64,000 nt of DNA, taken from NCBI GenBank assembly GCA_024509875.1, contig JAMPIV010009902.1, forward strand, positions 310,001-374,000. Reading direction: 5' to 3'. Under the pieces are notes generated by a model. The model was not told the DNA's origin. It ran no database searches and worked only from the letters and a program-made list of their open reading frames with translations. Made by a program: the position numbers and the translations under genes. The stretch is from Oreohelix idahoensis. Taxonomy: Eukaryota; Mollusca; Gastropoda; Stylommatophora; Oreohelicidae. The first letter of the stretch is position 1; each line of letters begins with the position of its first letter. Positions 51,261 through 64,000 of this stretch are shown one piece after another.

Positions 51261-54200
51261 TTTTTGCGCACTGGGGGGGGGTTTGGCCGGTTCTCAACAT
51301 GGGTAGCTGGGGCTTCAGCGTCTGAGCACGGGAGGAGGGGGAAGGGATAATTATCATCTACTTCCGGCAGTCTCTCACTGATGCCGTTTCAATTTGGCGT
51401 CTCACTCTAACTTCTTGAAGTTAGAGGGGGGTAGGGACTAGTCCCAAGAGGATACGTTGACTGTCTGCATGGGGGGTCTGCCTGCTGTCTGCGGGCGGGG
51501 CTCTGGGGGTGCGGGGGTTACACAAGGGGGATCACTCTTGGGAGTCGCTGATGTCTGGATCCTTGCAGGGGGGGCTTCTGCCGACGAGTGCGTGGAGGAG
51601 GAAGGCGTTGGGGGGTGAGAATCTTGGGAGGCGGTATGCTAGTGCTGTCAGAGCGAAGTATCTCCGGGACAGATCTTCGTTGTGTCGCCATTTTAGGTTT
51701 GACTGGTTTCCTCTTACGAACAGCCGTGGGTCCCTAAGGAACGGGTGGGGGGAGGGACATGTACACACCTCACATATGTTAGGCAGGGGATATCACTGCC
51801 AGTCATCCTATAACAAACTAACAAAGTAGTATTGGCTCACACGTGTGGGATGGTGAATCCATCATTCAGATACGTGATAGGAAAAAATGGTGGTGCGAGA
51901 AATAGAATTCCTCATACGGGGTGAATATAGACATCAAGCAGGATGTTTGACATCGATACTCATAGCGCGCGTGTTGTGATGTGGCTCGAATGAGTCAATA
52001 CGAGACATTCACTTAGCCTATCCAACTCTCCATACTCAGAGTCGAGCTCCCTACATTACCGAAATAGAATCTGGGACAGCGAAGAGATCTCTTAGCTGAC
52101 TTCTGACTATCGTCATACCATCGGAGTACTAAGTGGTACTTACGTCAGGAGTTTCTTCTCAGCAGGTGTGTAACTAAGATGCGATATTTGTCACCCAGTC
52201 ACTGTTTTATCAACACACAGGGAGAGAGGGTACATACCTCTACACTGGAGTAGCAAGAGTGGCGCACTTCTTCAAGACATACTAGTCTCATAGATTGGGC
52301 CTCAGTCATAGGCTTAGCTGTTAATTCACTGGGGATGGTGCAACTTCGGATCACACATATTTATATCTCCTACCCATGTCTAGTTCTAGCGATGTTCATG
52401 TGTACACATTCACACATATGTCTTATGAGGGTCTGGGTGAACAACTATGTTCAATCTATAGTGATATCTCTACTAACGAGTTGGGTGTTGAAGACACGAG
52501 GATGCTGAGTGGAAATGACAGGTGGGGTCGGTCGTCCACAGTCATACTACTCAGCGACTCTTGTCTACATAAATGCAGTTAGGACAACATAATATAATAA
52601 CAAACTTAAGGTCACGCATCACAGATCTCATTGTGTATTATTTGAGTTTGTTTATGGATAAAATGTGGTGCACTCACACCTTTTGAGTATTGATACAGAT
52701 AGCATTGGTGGTCATATAAAATATGGTCATAGGTAGAAAATATGTGTGACCAGTATAGAGCACAAGATATTACAGAGATATCGTATTTGGGTGGTCTACT
52801 AGAGGGGCTCATTTAGAGTGAGGAGAGAGTGACACCAGTAATGTTCGCTCATGTTTACAGGAAAGATGTGGTTGGTAGTATACAAAGAGTGTGAGTTTGG
52901 TCTTTTGTACTGGGATGATTTACTATGCATATATACTTGGGAATAATATAAGACTGGTGAGGGATCGAGTGCCAGGTACATGTGGGTACATTGGAGGGGT
53001 ACATGCAGTACGGGGGACATGAGGGTCTGGGTCCCACCCAATTCTTTCTGAGGGTTAACAAGATTGGTATGAGAGAATGGAGGGGTGGTTTTTTATAAAG
53101 TCATTAGTGGGAGTTGGATGAAGAGATATCAATACTCTTAATATAACACTTAACACAACTATGTCACAGTGTTGACCAAAGGAAGTGCTTGTGGTCAAGT
53201 GGGGGGGGCGGGGGGGGGTCCCACACACACAATGGGTGGTTGAGGTCCCTAACCCCGTGTATTAACCCTACCCCCCTGTCCATATGCACTACCCACCATC
53301 CCCCCCAATCCCACCACCCCCCCCATGACTATACACGTTGAGCCACGCCAGTTGGTGCCGCCCCCTGATCCCGCCCTAGTAGTCTATGGTCAACTGGTAT
53401 CATAATGAGTTGTTGTGCCAGTTCCACCCCCAACCCCCTACTGATAGGTCCTCCCAGGTAGACTTTGACATCCGATGGTGACTATTATCACAGAGCAGGT
53501 CAGACCCATGCTTATAATTCAATGCGAGTGGGATTGTCCAACGATGGGGGGTTGGGTGACAGACATTTGGGAAAATTATGATTGTGATGGACCACCCCTG
53601 TGAAAATGGGAGGTGGAGTAGTGACTACAAATGTATGAGGGAGGTATGTTGTTTGTAGATCAAGTGAAGTACACGGAATGTGATTAGTTGTACTATATAG
53701 TGTCTAACAGGATGGGTAGAGATGCAGAGGAACATAGTACTGCGTGTGAGTTGGAGGGGAGGTATGTGAGAAGTCGTCGCAGATGTATTCATTAGACTAC
53801 AGGAGAATGACGGAGTTTACATAGTAGATTGGAAGTGGTGGGTCGAAACACTATACATTAGAACAGCAATGATAAAATTAGGTGCGAGTCTAGACTATCA
53901 TGACAACCCCCGATGATGTAGGCCCATAAGGCACCACGTTAGGTTGCAGCTTTAGCAGCACAATTATACTCACTCTACAACTGACACCACAAGGTAGTCA
54001 AGAGGTCGATCAGGGGGTTACGACACTATGAAGTAGGAGTGTGCATTTCTCGTAAGCTGAATTAAAATTAGTCTTAACTTGAGAGAGTCAGTTGTTATGA
54101 TAAAAGAGTAGCATCTGGATTGCGCGAAAAAAACTATGAAAAAAATACAGGAACAAAAATGTAAAAAAAATGTAAAAAAAAAAGAAAAAAAAAAAAAAAA

Positions 54201-57200
54201 AAAAAAAAACAAAAATCGGAAAATCGAATAACTGTTCAGAAAAAAAAAAAAAAAAAAATAGGGCAACAAAAGTGTAAACCAAAATAAAAAAAACACTCAC
54301 AACCTCGCGCGCGTAATGGTAAAAAATATAATTCCCTGCCTTCAAATGCTTTGGATGAGATCAGTTATGTTAAATTTAAATGGCCTAATTTGAGGAGGGA
54401 AAAAACTTACCGGCTCAGTCACAGATCCGATGTGACGGTTAATGTAGCTCTCTCACTATCATCTCACAGTAAACACGTACGAGAAAAAAATGGGGGGGGG
54501 GGAAGATTGACCATCGCTACTTGGCAGATGATTCTACTCTGTCCAGTACATATCTTACAGGAAGTTTGTAATCGGTAATTTGTGACATATAGGATTGTTC
54601 TTTACAAAACTGGAAAATGTGTCCTTATGAGAAACTGGTTGTACAAAAAACCTTTATAATTAATTATTTCTAATATCCTGCAGTCTTTAGCATTAGTGTA
54701 TGAACTATAGCGAAGGTTTTTAGAGAATTATTTTTTTTTTTTATTTTTTTTTTTTTTTTAATATACATATTTTTATTTTTGTTATTTTCATTTAAAAAAA
54801 TTAATTAACAAATATTCTCAAGGATACAGCTACGGCGCCATAAAATGAGATTGTGCGTAAGACACTATTATCAGAGACATACAACATTGCTGTAATTAGA
54901 TAACAAATAAAAAAAGGAGAGAATAATATTATTATGTGGTCTGTTGAGGCTGGTGTCATGCATTGGTGAGGATTCAGTGGTATTTTGTTATCAGACTGAT
55001 ACTAGGTTTCATTTTTTTTGAGGTTTTAGAAACACGTGCATCTATTCTCTATTACTCTCTCTAGATTATCTTAATCTTCCTCTGACATAGGGGGGGGTTC
55101 CTAGAGAACAGTGCGTTATTATGAGTCATTCAGTAGTTAGATGTATACATAGTGCGATTGGTTGTAGATTTTGGTAACAAAAAAATCACAAGAACACCCG
55201 AGGGCAACCCACAAACAAACAACCTACACCTACTTCTCGTTAAAAACCTTTTGGGGGTCTAATAATATGTGGATAAGGTTTTTTTGTTGGGTTTATCAGA
55301 CAGTAAGGATTGACAACATGTGGGGGTTCTCTCTATCTCTATCTTGCCTTTTAGAAATATCTTCACTTTCTATGTCGTCTTCTTCTTGTTGTGTTCTTGG
55401 TTTTTTTTTTGCATTTAGATCTTTTTCTTTTCCATTATTGATAGATTCAGTATGATCGATGTCTGTACTGCATTGAGTAGTATCTATCCACATCCTCTCT
55501 TCTAGAGTCGTTGATCTCATTCTTTACATATCTATATCATTTGTGGGGGGTTGAAGTGTCGAAAGGGATCTTTTCTTAATCTATGCAGAAACAATGATTA
55601 GACAACGTGTCACATAAACGCCCCTTGGGGGTTCTGTAGGGGGGGGGGGGGGGGGGGGGGGTGTGAGGGGGGGGGGGGTGGCGGGGGGGTGGGGGGGGGT
55701 GGGGGGGGGGGGGGGTGGGGGCTTTGGGGGGTGCAGATGGGGCACAGGTACACTATGGTTAGTATGATTATCAACCAAGTGTTTTACAACGGTGGGAGGG
55801 TTAAGTATGCTATGCAAGTGGAGGGGGTGGGGGAAGAACCGTAGACATATTGGGGGGGGGGGGGGGGTTAAGATGGGGGGGGAAATATGATCCAACATGG
55901 GATGAATGTATGGGGGGTGGTTAGGGGGAAATCACAAACTAGTAAGTGGTGGAACCCTGAACGTCCATCATGGGGGTAGGAGGGAGTAGGTATTAGTAAT
56001 CTGGGGGACATTAGGGAAAAGTCTAACTAAATTTTTCTTTATGTTCTACGACCGTTCATCTGATCTGTACCCAGTGAAATGTTATTCAATCTTTATCACC
56101 ACTTTCACAGCATTTAGTCTATGTAAACACTATCGATGCTTTAGTAACCTATATCCACCACAAGCCCATAAGGAACTAGTAGATTCCTATGAACATTTGC
56201 CTTAGTCGTGCCATGCTGGATGGCAGAGTGAGAGTGCTGTGCGCAAAACCCATATAAGCCTATAAGATTTAAACTTATAAATATCGTATTGAGACATGGT
56301 ACTAAGGGCTGACGCACAGTGTTTATTAACAGCCCACATAAGGTAGCTGCATTACCTGGGGGTGGTATCTTTTTTACTACCAGATATAGCATTCTACTGT
56401 CTAGTTCTGACAACCACACATAATGTACCCTCTATGAGTTTCACCCTGATCTACAAAATCACAAACACACCCATAAATAACAACTTACGACATCATTACT
56501 AGTATGGTCTTATACCCCGTCCCCCCCCCCTTCCCCCCCACGTGATTCTGGTAAGTGTGTGGAACCCGCACGAGGCAACGCGTCCGCTGATACCGTAAGT
56601 TCGAGCCCTCTCATTTTCGTAGCACGTAGATTGTCCGAACGTGTATGAATGGTAATGGAACTCCACCAGTTGCAACCCACCCCCCACTCTGATCACCTCA
56701 GTCTTATGATACCTAGTTGTGTTGGGATGATCAGTAATAACACGTGTGGCAAGTTAGAGAACGTGACTACATGCGTATTGCTCCTCACACATGACATGAA
56801 TGCGTGGCACAGAACAGATAAAAAACTATACCAAGTCGTGACAAACTGTTCTAAAAGATGTAAGAAGACCCATCACCCATCAAACGATCTAGATAATGGT
56901 CTCTCAGTCCCACCTTATGTGGAAAAAATACAAACAAATAAAAACTTGAGTTGTCTACAGTGCGTCAAAGTACAAATCAAACAGGGGGGGTGGTGTGTTG
57001 ACTCCACATGGGTTGGGATCAAATGGGGGGGTTGGTGTGTGATGGGGGTCATTGTGAGGGTCACATACTCCTCGTTGACGACAGGTAAATATAATGAGGT
57101 ACGACAGGTATCTTGTGATGGGAAAAACTATTTAACACAACAATTGATCATATGAGTATTGTGATATTGTATCTTAGAATATGCAGCTGTCCAGTATATG

Positions 57201-60200
57201 AACGGGGGGATGGTGGATTTTAGATTGGGTATAGAGCGATTTTTTATATAAGCAGAATAACATTCGCGCTCACTGGGTGGTGACAGTCGTTCAAAGAATA
57301 GAGTTACAATAAGGTAAAAGATAATGACTCAGTGGGGAGAGATGCACATAGTCTCATAGCTGAAAAGTATCGCAAGGGAAACTGTTGCAAGGATAGTGAT
57401 AGTGCCCCTGGTTTATAGGTGGTTTAAGACGACTGATGGGGTTTACGCACCAGATAGTGGCACGCCTCGATGTTTAGTGATACAGAATGAGGGCGCTATG
57501 GCGAACAGAGTCCTGAGTCAGGATACTCTAGGAGTTTGAGTACTAAGAGTTTGTTCTTCTGTAAGTATCTGGGTAAATTATGGCATACGCGCCAGAAAGC
57601 CGTTATCGACAATTAATCACAGGATTTTGATAACCTGCAGATCAACGACATAAGAGAGGGGGGGGGTGGTTGGAGAGGGGACAAGGGGTCTTGGGGGTCA
57701 ATGTTTTGGATAAAAGAAATGATGAGGGGGTTTAGGGGGGAATTATAAGTATATTAAAGAGATTTTAGAGATACATGGTGCACACAGGGGGTCAGTGGGG
57801 GTAGATATTAATAGTTGGAGTGGTGCTCATTAACCAGGGTTTTTAGGTGGTCATTGTGATTCCCGCCATGGAGGGTGTGACACTAGTATAGACGGATGAC
57901 TTAGCTTGGCTGTCCTTAGGTACTTGCGTTGGCGGATTTTACCCAGGTTCAGTGCGGGGTTACCTATAGTTATATAATGTGTGTGTATGGAGGGTCCACA
58001 GTTTGGCACAAAGATCTGGCGGACTGGGGGGGGGGTTAGTACGAGACGGATCTCGTAGGGGGGTAAGTTGTATATTTTTGGATAATATCAGGATTGGTGG
58101 GAAGTGTAGATTAATGCGGGGTGGTATTAAGTCGACTATGAGTGTGATTGGATTATGTGGGGCGGTCGAGGTAAGTGACGTATAACGTGGGGGTATGTGT
58201 GGGTGGAGTGGGTTGGGGGATTGGGTTACGGTTTGGGGCGGAGTTGGTTGGAAGGAATATGGGGGGGAGCAGGGAGGGGAAGGGGTGCGATGGGGGGTTA
58301 GGGCGGGATATGTAGGAGGAACACTTTAGTCCACGAGGAGAGCTAGTATTTGACCGTATGGGCGTATGGGGGTTGTATTCAAGATGGGGGAGGTTAGATT
58401 GGGGGTGAGCCAGTCAACATGGTTAAGTGGGGGGGGGGAGATTGCGGGTGATAAAGATTTAATATTAGGGGTTGAGGAATGAAAAGGTTAAGTGAGGGGA
58501 GGGCTATGGAAGTAGAAATGTATAGGGAGGGTACAGTTCTGGGGATCAAATAATGGTCGAGTATAGGGACTTTAGAGAGATTTATGTATGGAATTGTACG
58601 CTTCTGGCCCATGGTTGGGGTGGAGGTGTGAGGTAGAAAAATGGAGGGTGGTGGATGGGAAAGATGGGGGGGACATGTAAATGTTCTTCACTGATGGATG
58701 GGAGGGTGTACTAAATGGGGTAGAGGGCAAGGGTATATGGGTTTTGGGTAAACCCAAAACTCTTCACATGTGGGATGAGCTAAAAGTGGAGGGAATGCGG
58801 GATGTGAATTATATATATTACACAGAATGAAGTCTGAGATGGTTTATAATTTTCTCTTTACAGGTGTAAAGGTGGGGTGCTACATGCAAGGAGGGGGTGC
58901 TTATCATTCCAACTTCCCGTGAAGGGTTAATTTTCCTGATCAGAGTGAAACTCATAAATTTGGTCAACGGGTGGTTCCATCCCAGTTTCATGGCCCAAAG
59001 GGACTGGCTCATGGTGTAGGTGATAAGCAGAGGTAAGGGGGGTAAAAGAACAAAAAAAACGCACTGAGGGGGGTGGTAGGGTAGTTATAATGTAGATTTG
59101 ACGTTATGCTAACATATGATCACTGTATTTAAGATGCGCGCCGAAAAAAATTTACGGGCGGATAGCTGAGGTTACACGGGTGGAAATGGGGGCTAGATGA
59201 GGAGGTTTTAATGGGGTACCACTTTATTTCGTTATAATCGAGGGATGGGGTGTGATAGGAATGAGACATTTAGGAGGGATTTGAGGGGGGATTTGATCGG
59301 GGGGCTAAATGGGGGGCTAAGGGGGGGGTATGATATTGGTTATCTTCACGAGGCAGTTTTGTTGTGTAAGGCACAACAATGTAAGATACTTTTTAACAAT
59401 TGTGGATAGAAAATATTTTGAGTGAGTTTAGATAGTAGTTGGTAATCTATGGATGGGTGAAATGCACCAGCGACCCCCTCAAGACTTCATTCACTCCGCT
59501 AAAAAGAATATTCTGTTTTTTTCGATGGGGAACCTATATTATGGTCCCCCCCCTCTATACTAAAGTTAGAGGGTACCCATGACCATAGCTTATGTAAATT
59601 CACAACTTGCCCTCCCCTGCAATTATCATACTAAATTCAGACAATACTGGGGAAACTTATCTTTCTAATCAAGAACAATTCCGCATACTCTTGTCTGGAC
59701 ATACTGGGGGTCAACACAGGGGGTGATTATATGTACCGCATTAACGGCGGACAAGTATAGTGGGGTCTCATACTCACCCTTTTACAGCGTGTGGGGGGGT
59801 TTTAATCAAGACCCAGCCTGACGTGGTCATGCCCAGGTGAGGGGGGGTGTCAGTTGGGTGGGATTTTCCTGTTGGAGTTTGGATTATTTTTGGGGGTGCT
59901 GATAGGGGGGTGATCACACTCTTCACCGGGTGGGGTGCATCCACGAGTTATAACAATGACTAAACCTGTGCATTGGGGGTTTCTACGGTGAGGAATGGGT
60001 TTGATACCGTTAGGGTTGCTTCTACTGGGCCTATTAAGAGTGTTGGACAAAGGATACAGTAAGGGTACGCTAGAGTTTATCATGGGTGGGTTGACACAGG
60101 GGTTTGTTTATGGCTCCCTGGTGTGAAAACTCATTGTGATGCGAGTACAGTTTATTGTAAGGGTTACCATACCTGGTGTGTATGCTAGCTAAAATTCGGA

Positions 60201-61380
60201 ATATATGATGTAGGTGGGAAAATTATTTTAGGGGGGGGTATTATTAGGATTTAGATAAAAATGGGGTAGTTGGGTGTGTGATGAGGGGGAGACACTTTTA
60301 GTTGGTTTTTTTTTTAGTTTGGAGGTTGGTGGAACCTCTCGTCCGGTATGGGGGTTGACGGGAAGTCATGAGGGATCCTGGTTTATAGCGGGGGTTTTTG
60401 GTGGGGTAGACCACTACGGGTTTAGCGCGGGTATGGCTTGTCTGGGGTGGGGTGGGGTGGGAGGGGATGGGATTGGGATCGGGATGAATTAGAAGGGGGG
60501 GGGGGGGGATTAGGGTGGGGGTAGGCAAAAGAGGGGAATGTGGGAGGGGGGTACAAGGAGGGGTTGGCATTGTGGGGGGATAGGGGGGGATGGGTATGGG
60601 GGGGGGGGTGTGGGGTGGGGGGGTTGGTTTGGGATAGTGGAGGTGGGACTGTTCTTTGTATGGTGGAGTATAGGGGGGGGGGGAGGGGGGGGGGGGGGAG
60701 GGGGTCTACCATTGGGGTGGAGGGATATAAGGGGGTTCTCAATTCACTATGGGGGGGGGGTGTGAATGGTGGGGTGGGGTTGGGGGGGTAACAGTTGGGG
60801 TGGCGGGGGGGGGGTGGGTGGGGGGTAGATTGGTGGGGTGGGGATTCTAGGAAGGGGGGGTTGGATTAATGGGTATTGGGTAGGTTGGGGATAAGTTTAA
60901 GGGTTCAATCCATCTGGGGAGGGGGTGTATGGGAGGACGTTGTGTGAGGGGTGTGGTTGGGGGATTGGGGGGGGAGTGTGTGAGGTGGTGGGGGGGGGGG
61001 GTGGGGGGTTTACATTCTTGCTTTATTGGGTTGCCCAAGTGGGTGGGGGGGGGGGGGGGTATTGGTAAAGGTTTTGGGGATGGGAGGTAATTGTGAGTAT
61101 GGGGGTGAGTATTGGTGGTGTGGGTTTTGGGGAGTTTATTTTAGATCTATATCATTGGTGGGGGGGGGAGGGGTAGGGTGGGGGGGGTGTAGGGGGGGGG
61201 GTGGAGGGGGGGGGTGGGGGAGTTTGGGGTGGCTTTTGTGGTCGGGGGTAAGGAATGGGGTGGGGAGGTTTGCTTGTCATGATTGTAAGGGGTGGGTTCT
61301 GGGGGGTGGGGGTGGGATGGTGGGGGTGGGGGGGATGGTGTTGGGGAGTAGGAGAGTCTATTTAGTATAAGAGTCATTAG
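51261..61380. other. About 10 kb of G-rich, C-poor, low-complexity sequence
   Basis: Long G runs are frequent, for example near 55,640-55,720, 60,600-60,700 and 61,030-61,220. A-rich runs lie at 54,165-54,260 and a T-rich run at 54,730-54,760. Between about 57,600 and 61,380 the plus strand is extremely poor in C. No coding frame with a known motif, no inverted or direct repeat of defined period and no element terminus was found. The open frames here are Gly/Trp-rich or Pro-rich artefacts of base composition. It may be real G-rich DNA or low-quality contig-end sequence. Confidence 0.6.
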
Positions 61381-64000
61381 AGATATCAGTTAACGAGGTA
61401 ATATTCTCACAAGGAGACATCAATATGCAGGCGGAGTAGGGATAATTTATAGTTACATAAGTAGAAGGACACATACATCTATTTTAAATCAAGGAGTATA
61501 TGAATGGCTCTCCTAGTTGATGATTTTCCAACATATCTTATATAGTGATGATTAGACTGGGAGCAGATTCACAGTATTGAGTGATTATTATGTATTCAGA
61601 TACACATGGACGAACAGTTATACTACGAACTCATTAGAATATTAAGAGATCAAACCATGTGAGATGGAGTAATAGTGAACAGTGACACATTAAGACTAAA
61701 ACATATAGAGACGCGATGCTACGAGAGATCATAGAAGAGAGCGGCGTAAGAGCAATTCCAACACACGCAGACCACTAGTAGACAGAGGGGTGAGTGACTC
61801 GAAGGAACATTTAGATGATAACACACTTGGAGATCACAATATAGCAGGCTGACATGACTGCGAGTACCTTTAACCACTCTACCACGAACAACATCGAGGA
61901 AGAAGGACAAACTATATGTATGGATACACGTGACTATGTACAGTGGTTACTGACTCTCTAAACATATATTAACACAGATTCTGGACACTTGAGCACAGAG
62001 ATATATGAGTCACATTAGTCGGGGTGAACGAAAATGATCCGTGTTTTGTGTAATGATGTCACCTAAAGACACTACTGTTGTCTAGATTAGACACACCAAT
62101 TGGTTCTCCACTAGGAGTGATGTCTATCATAGTATCATGAACTACAGAATGATAAGACGAGTATAGCAAGTGGGAGAAGTTTCATGCTAAGGTTGTGAGT
62201 TACTGTTATTTAGACGTGACTACACAGGTCAAAAAAATAAAACACCACCACCAGTACAAGAGTAATACATAAAGTAATTATCACATATGTGATGTATTTT
62301 CTATTTAGTAGAGGGGGACATTATAATCTATAGGCAGATTTTTACACACAGGTGATTTGTGTAGGACATGTCGGTTAGTACAAATTTATTATGAAGTACA
62401 TAATAATTATGCGTAGATTTTAACATCACTACTCGGATACACGAGTTTTTACAAGATAATCTCAGATATAACGGTGTGATGAGGCGATATAGAGAGACCA
62501 CATCATCTCTGTCTGACATACACACAGGTTGTCAATCATGATACTTTAGTGTTCACACATGGAGACACTAGGATAGTTATCAACACACACATGAGAAGCA
62601 CGGGGGTATGTTGGGTTTTATCAGGTGCGCAGCGCTGGTATAGAATGTGAGAAGAGTTGTCTAGTTCTCATATTGTCCCCTCAGGATCGACGCACAGGAG
62701 TAGTATCTGGTAGCTCACGTGTACATTAAGTAAATAGGTCTAAGAGTGAATGGTTGGGTGGTCATACTAGAGTGAGTGATAAGTGAATAGATATTATCTT
62801 TGACACTAGTGATATTGTATGAGTAGATACAGACTATGTGGTATATACAATGATGCGTTGTGGTCTGTACCACAGTGATGTTTCAAGACAGGGTCAGTGA
62901 TCTAACACACCTGAGAGTAGCGTAGTGATATGAGTGACACACACTACATAAACAGTTGACACATTACAGGCTACACATCACAGACGTTTGCTCGGTATAG
63001 GTGTGTATTAGCAGTGAGGACTCAGAGAAAAGTGATTAGGATCGTGACCATAGACATAGGAATCATTCTATGAGTATGTAACTCACATCTGGACCACGGA
63101 TATATCTACACATTACTTTCACACCACACTCGCAGTGAGGACACATGATTCTGAGTTTGTGACTTTGTACTGTGAGAGTACGCGAGGTTCTCAGAGATTT
63201 ACAATGTTATAGTATAGCGTATTATTATAGAGATCAACATACTAGTGGACATAGTTATTAGCTGTGTGTATTTTGTTCAGATCCTTTGGTGTGGTTTTTT
63301 CTTTCAACTGTGAGTAGCTAGATACAGTACACGCACACAAAAGCTAGATGTCACATAATAGGATAACGTATTATTTATATCAAACACACATCACAGAGAG
63401 GTGAAGAACCATGAACCCTCTTGGCTTTATTTCGTTGAGTCACTCTCATAGAGCACATTGAATACAGAGAACGGTGGTGCGCCAGGTATACCTGATCTTG
63501 TTATACCGACACATAATAACTTTAGTTCTGTGTGACCCTCGAGAGAGGATGGATCATAGAGAGGTGAGCAGGTCGTGTGAAGGCGAATATGTGAGGTAAA
63601 GACGCTACGTCGAGTGGAACGATCGATCGAAGCTCTGGTCAAGGTAGGTGTGTTATATGAGAATTCTAGTTTTAGGTACTGAGTGTCGTTGGTGAACCAG
63701 CGATATGTGGTGTAGGTATGAGTGTCAGAGGCTTCGGATATCATCTCGACTCACACGATACAGGACAAGTCAGTGATGTGGCTAAAAGAGGACTCCGTAA
63801 GATGGTGGGTGGTATATAGCTCTGTGTAGTTCACTACATAGTTGTGCTCTGGAGAGTTAATCTCTTGTCTTGATCGTTGGTATTACTCGCTATAGACTTA
63901 GTCGTCTCAAACGTTTTTTTAACTGGTCTGTGATCTCGCTATGTCTTATCACTCACAATGTATCACTATCCTTAACAATACAGGGACGCGGGTGAATATA
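61381..64000. other. Homopolymer-poor sequence without recognisable content
   Basis: Composition changes abruptly again at about 61,380. The sequence is rich in AC, GT, AG and TA steps, with few runs of four or more identical bases. No gene, repeat or element is recognisable on either strand. The longest open frame (63744-63427, minus) has no motif. Confidence 0.55.

Noticed and set aside
51509..51829. 106-codon frame in the G-rich block
   Set aside because: No known motif, no supporting splice or promoter signals, and it lies in suspect sequence.
55620..55720. Long G run considered as degenerate telomere repeat
   Set aside because: No TTAGGG or other telomere unit with regular period could be found.
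55581..55898. Pro-rich minus-strand frame with long PPPPP runs
   Set aside because: It is the complement of G homopolymer runs. Base composition alone explains it.
60298..61377. Gly/Trp-rich and Pro-rich frames on both strands
   Set aside because: Artefacts of nearly C-free, G-rich DNA. No codon structure or motif.
1..64000. CRISPR array, bacterial operon or phage content
   Set aside because: Introns, LINEs, SINEs and LTR elements show eukaryotic DNA. No regularly spaced palindromic repeats with unique spacers exist; all tandem arrays here lack spacers.

Overview
This is eukaryotic, almost certainly animal, nuclear DNA. Exons carry GT/AG splice signals, there are no operons, and most of the window is transposable elements. 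The mix of Gmr1-like Ty3/gypsy elements, Merlin, Tigger/pogo and Tc1-like DNA transposons, RTE-like LINEs and a tRNA-derived SINE suits an invertebrate. A lophotrochozoan such as a mollusc is my best guess, held with low confidence.

Gene. Three plus-strand exons at 606-689, 1969-2537 and 28263-28468 look like parts of one gene. It encodes leucine-rich repeats followed by a short C-terminal helical block resembling part of a death-fold domain. Splice phases agree at both junctions. Exon 2 carries a one-base frameshift near 2311, which could be real or an assembly error. The last intron would be about 25.7 kb. A second possible gene is represented only by a putative minus-strand first coding exon at 49996-50038.

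Nested elements in the last intron (2538-28262). A minus-strand LINE tail (2565-3262) is split by a 313-bp insertion with a 12-bp target-site duplication (TSD). Next is an RTE-like LINE (3300-27501, 12-bp TSD). Inside it sits a Gmr1-like LTR retrotransposon (6137-27177, 2.2-kb LTRs, 5-bp TSD TACGC). Inside the 3' LTR of that element sits a third LTR element (13139-25196). This in turn holds a Merlin transposon (15638-17991) and a Tigger/pogo transposon (20084-22432, TA TSD). A paralogous copy of the RTE-like LINE at about 47.4 kb shows the uninterrupted target site of the Gmr1-like element.

Right of the gene (28.5-50 kb). There is a Tc1/mariner-superfamily element (29548-31742), two old LINE fragments, and a second, diverged Gmr1-like element (34425-43714) whose 3' LTR holds a nested solo LTR and a local tandem duplication. 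Then come a minus-strand LINE (43715 to about 46990), a fragment of the RTE-like LINE (47205-47490), a tRNA-derived SINE (48005-48376) and a 5'-truncated minus-strand LINE with a long open RT frame (48377-49784).

In both Gmr1-like elements integrase lies upstream of reverse transcriptase. The inner LTR element has the conventional order, with RNase H before integrase.

Right end (about 50.2-64 kb). Composition changes sharply: first pyrimidine-rich, then about 10 kb of G-rich, C-poor sequence with long G runs, then 2.6 kb of homopolymer-poor sequence. I find no gene or known repeat there. It may be low-quality contig-end sequence.
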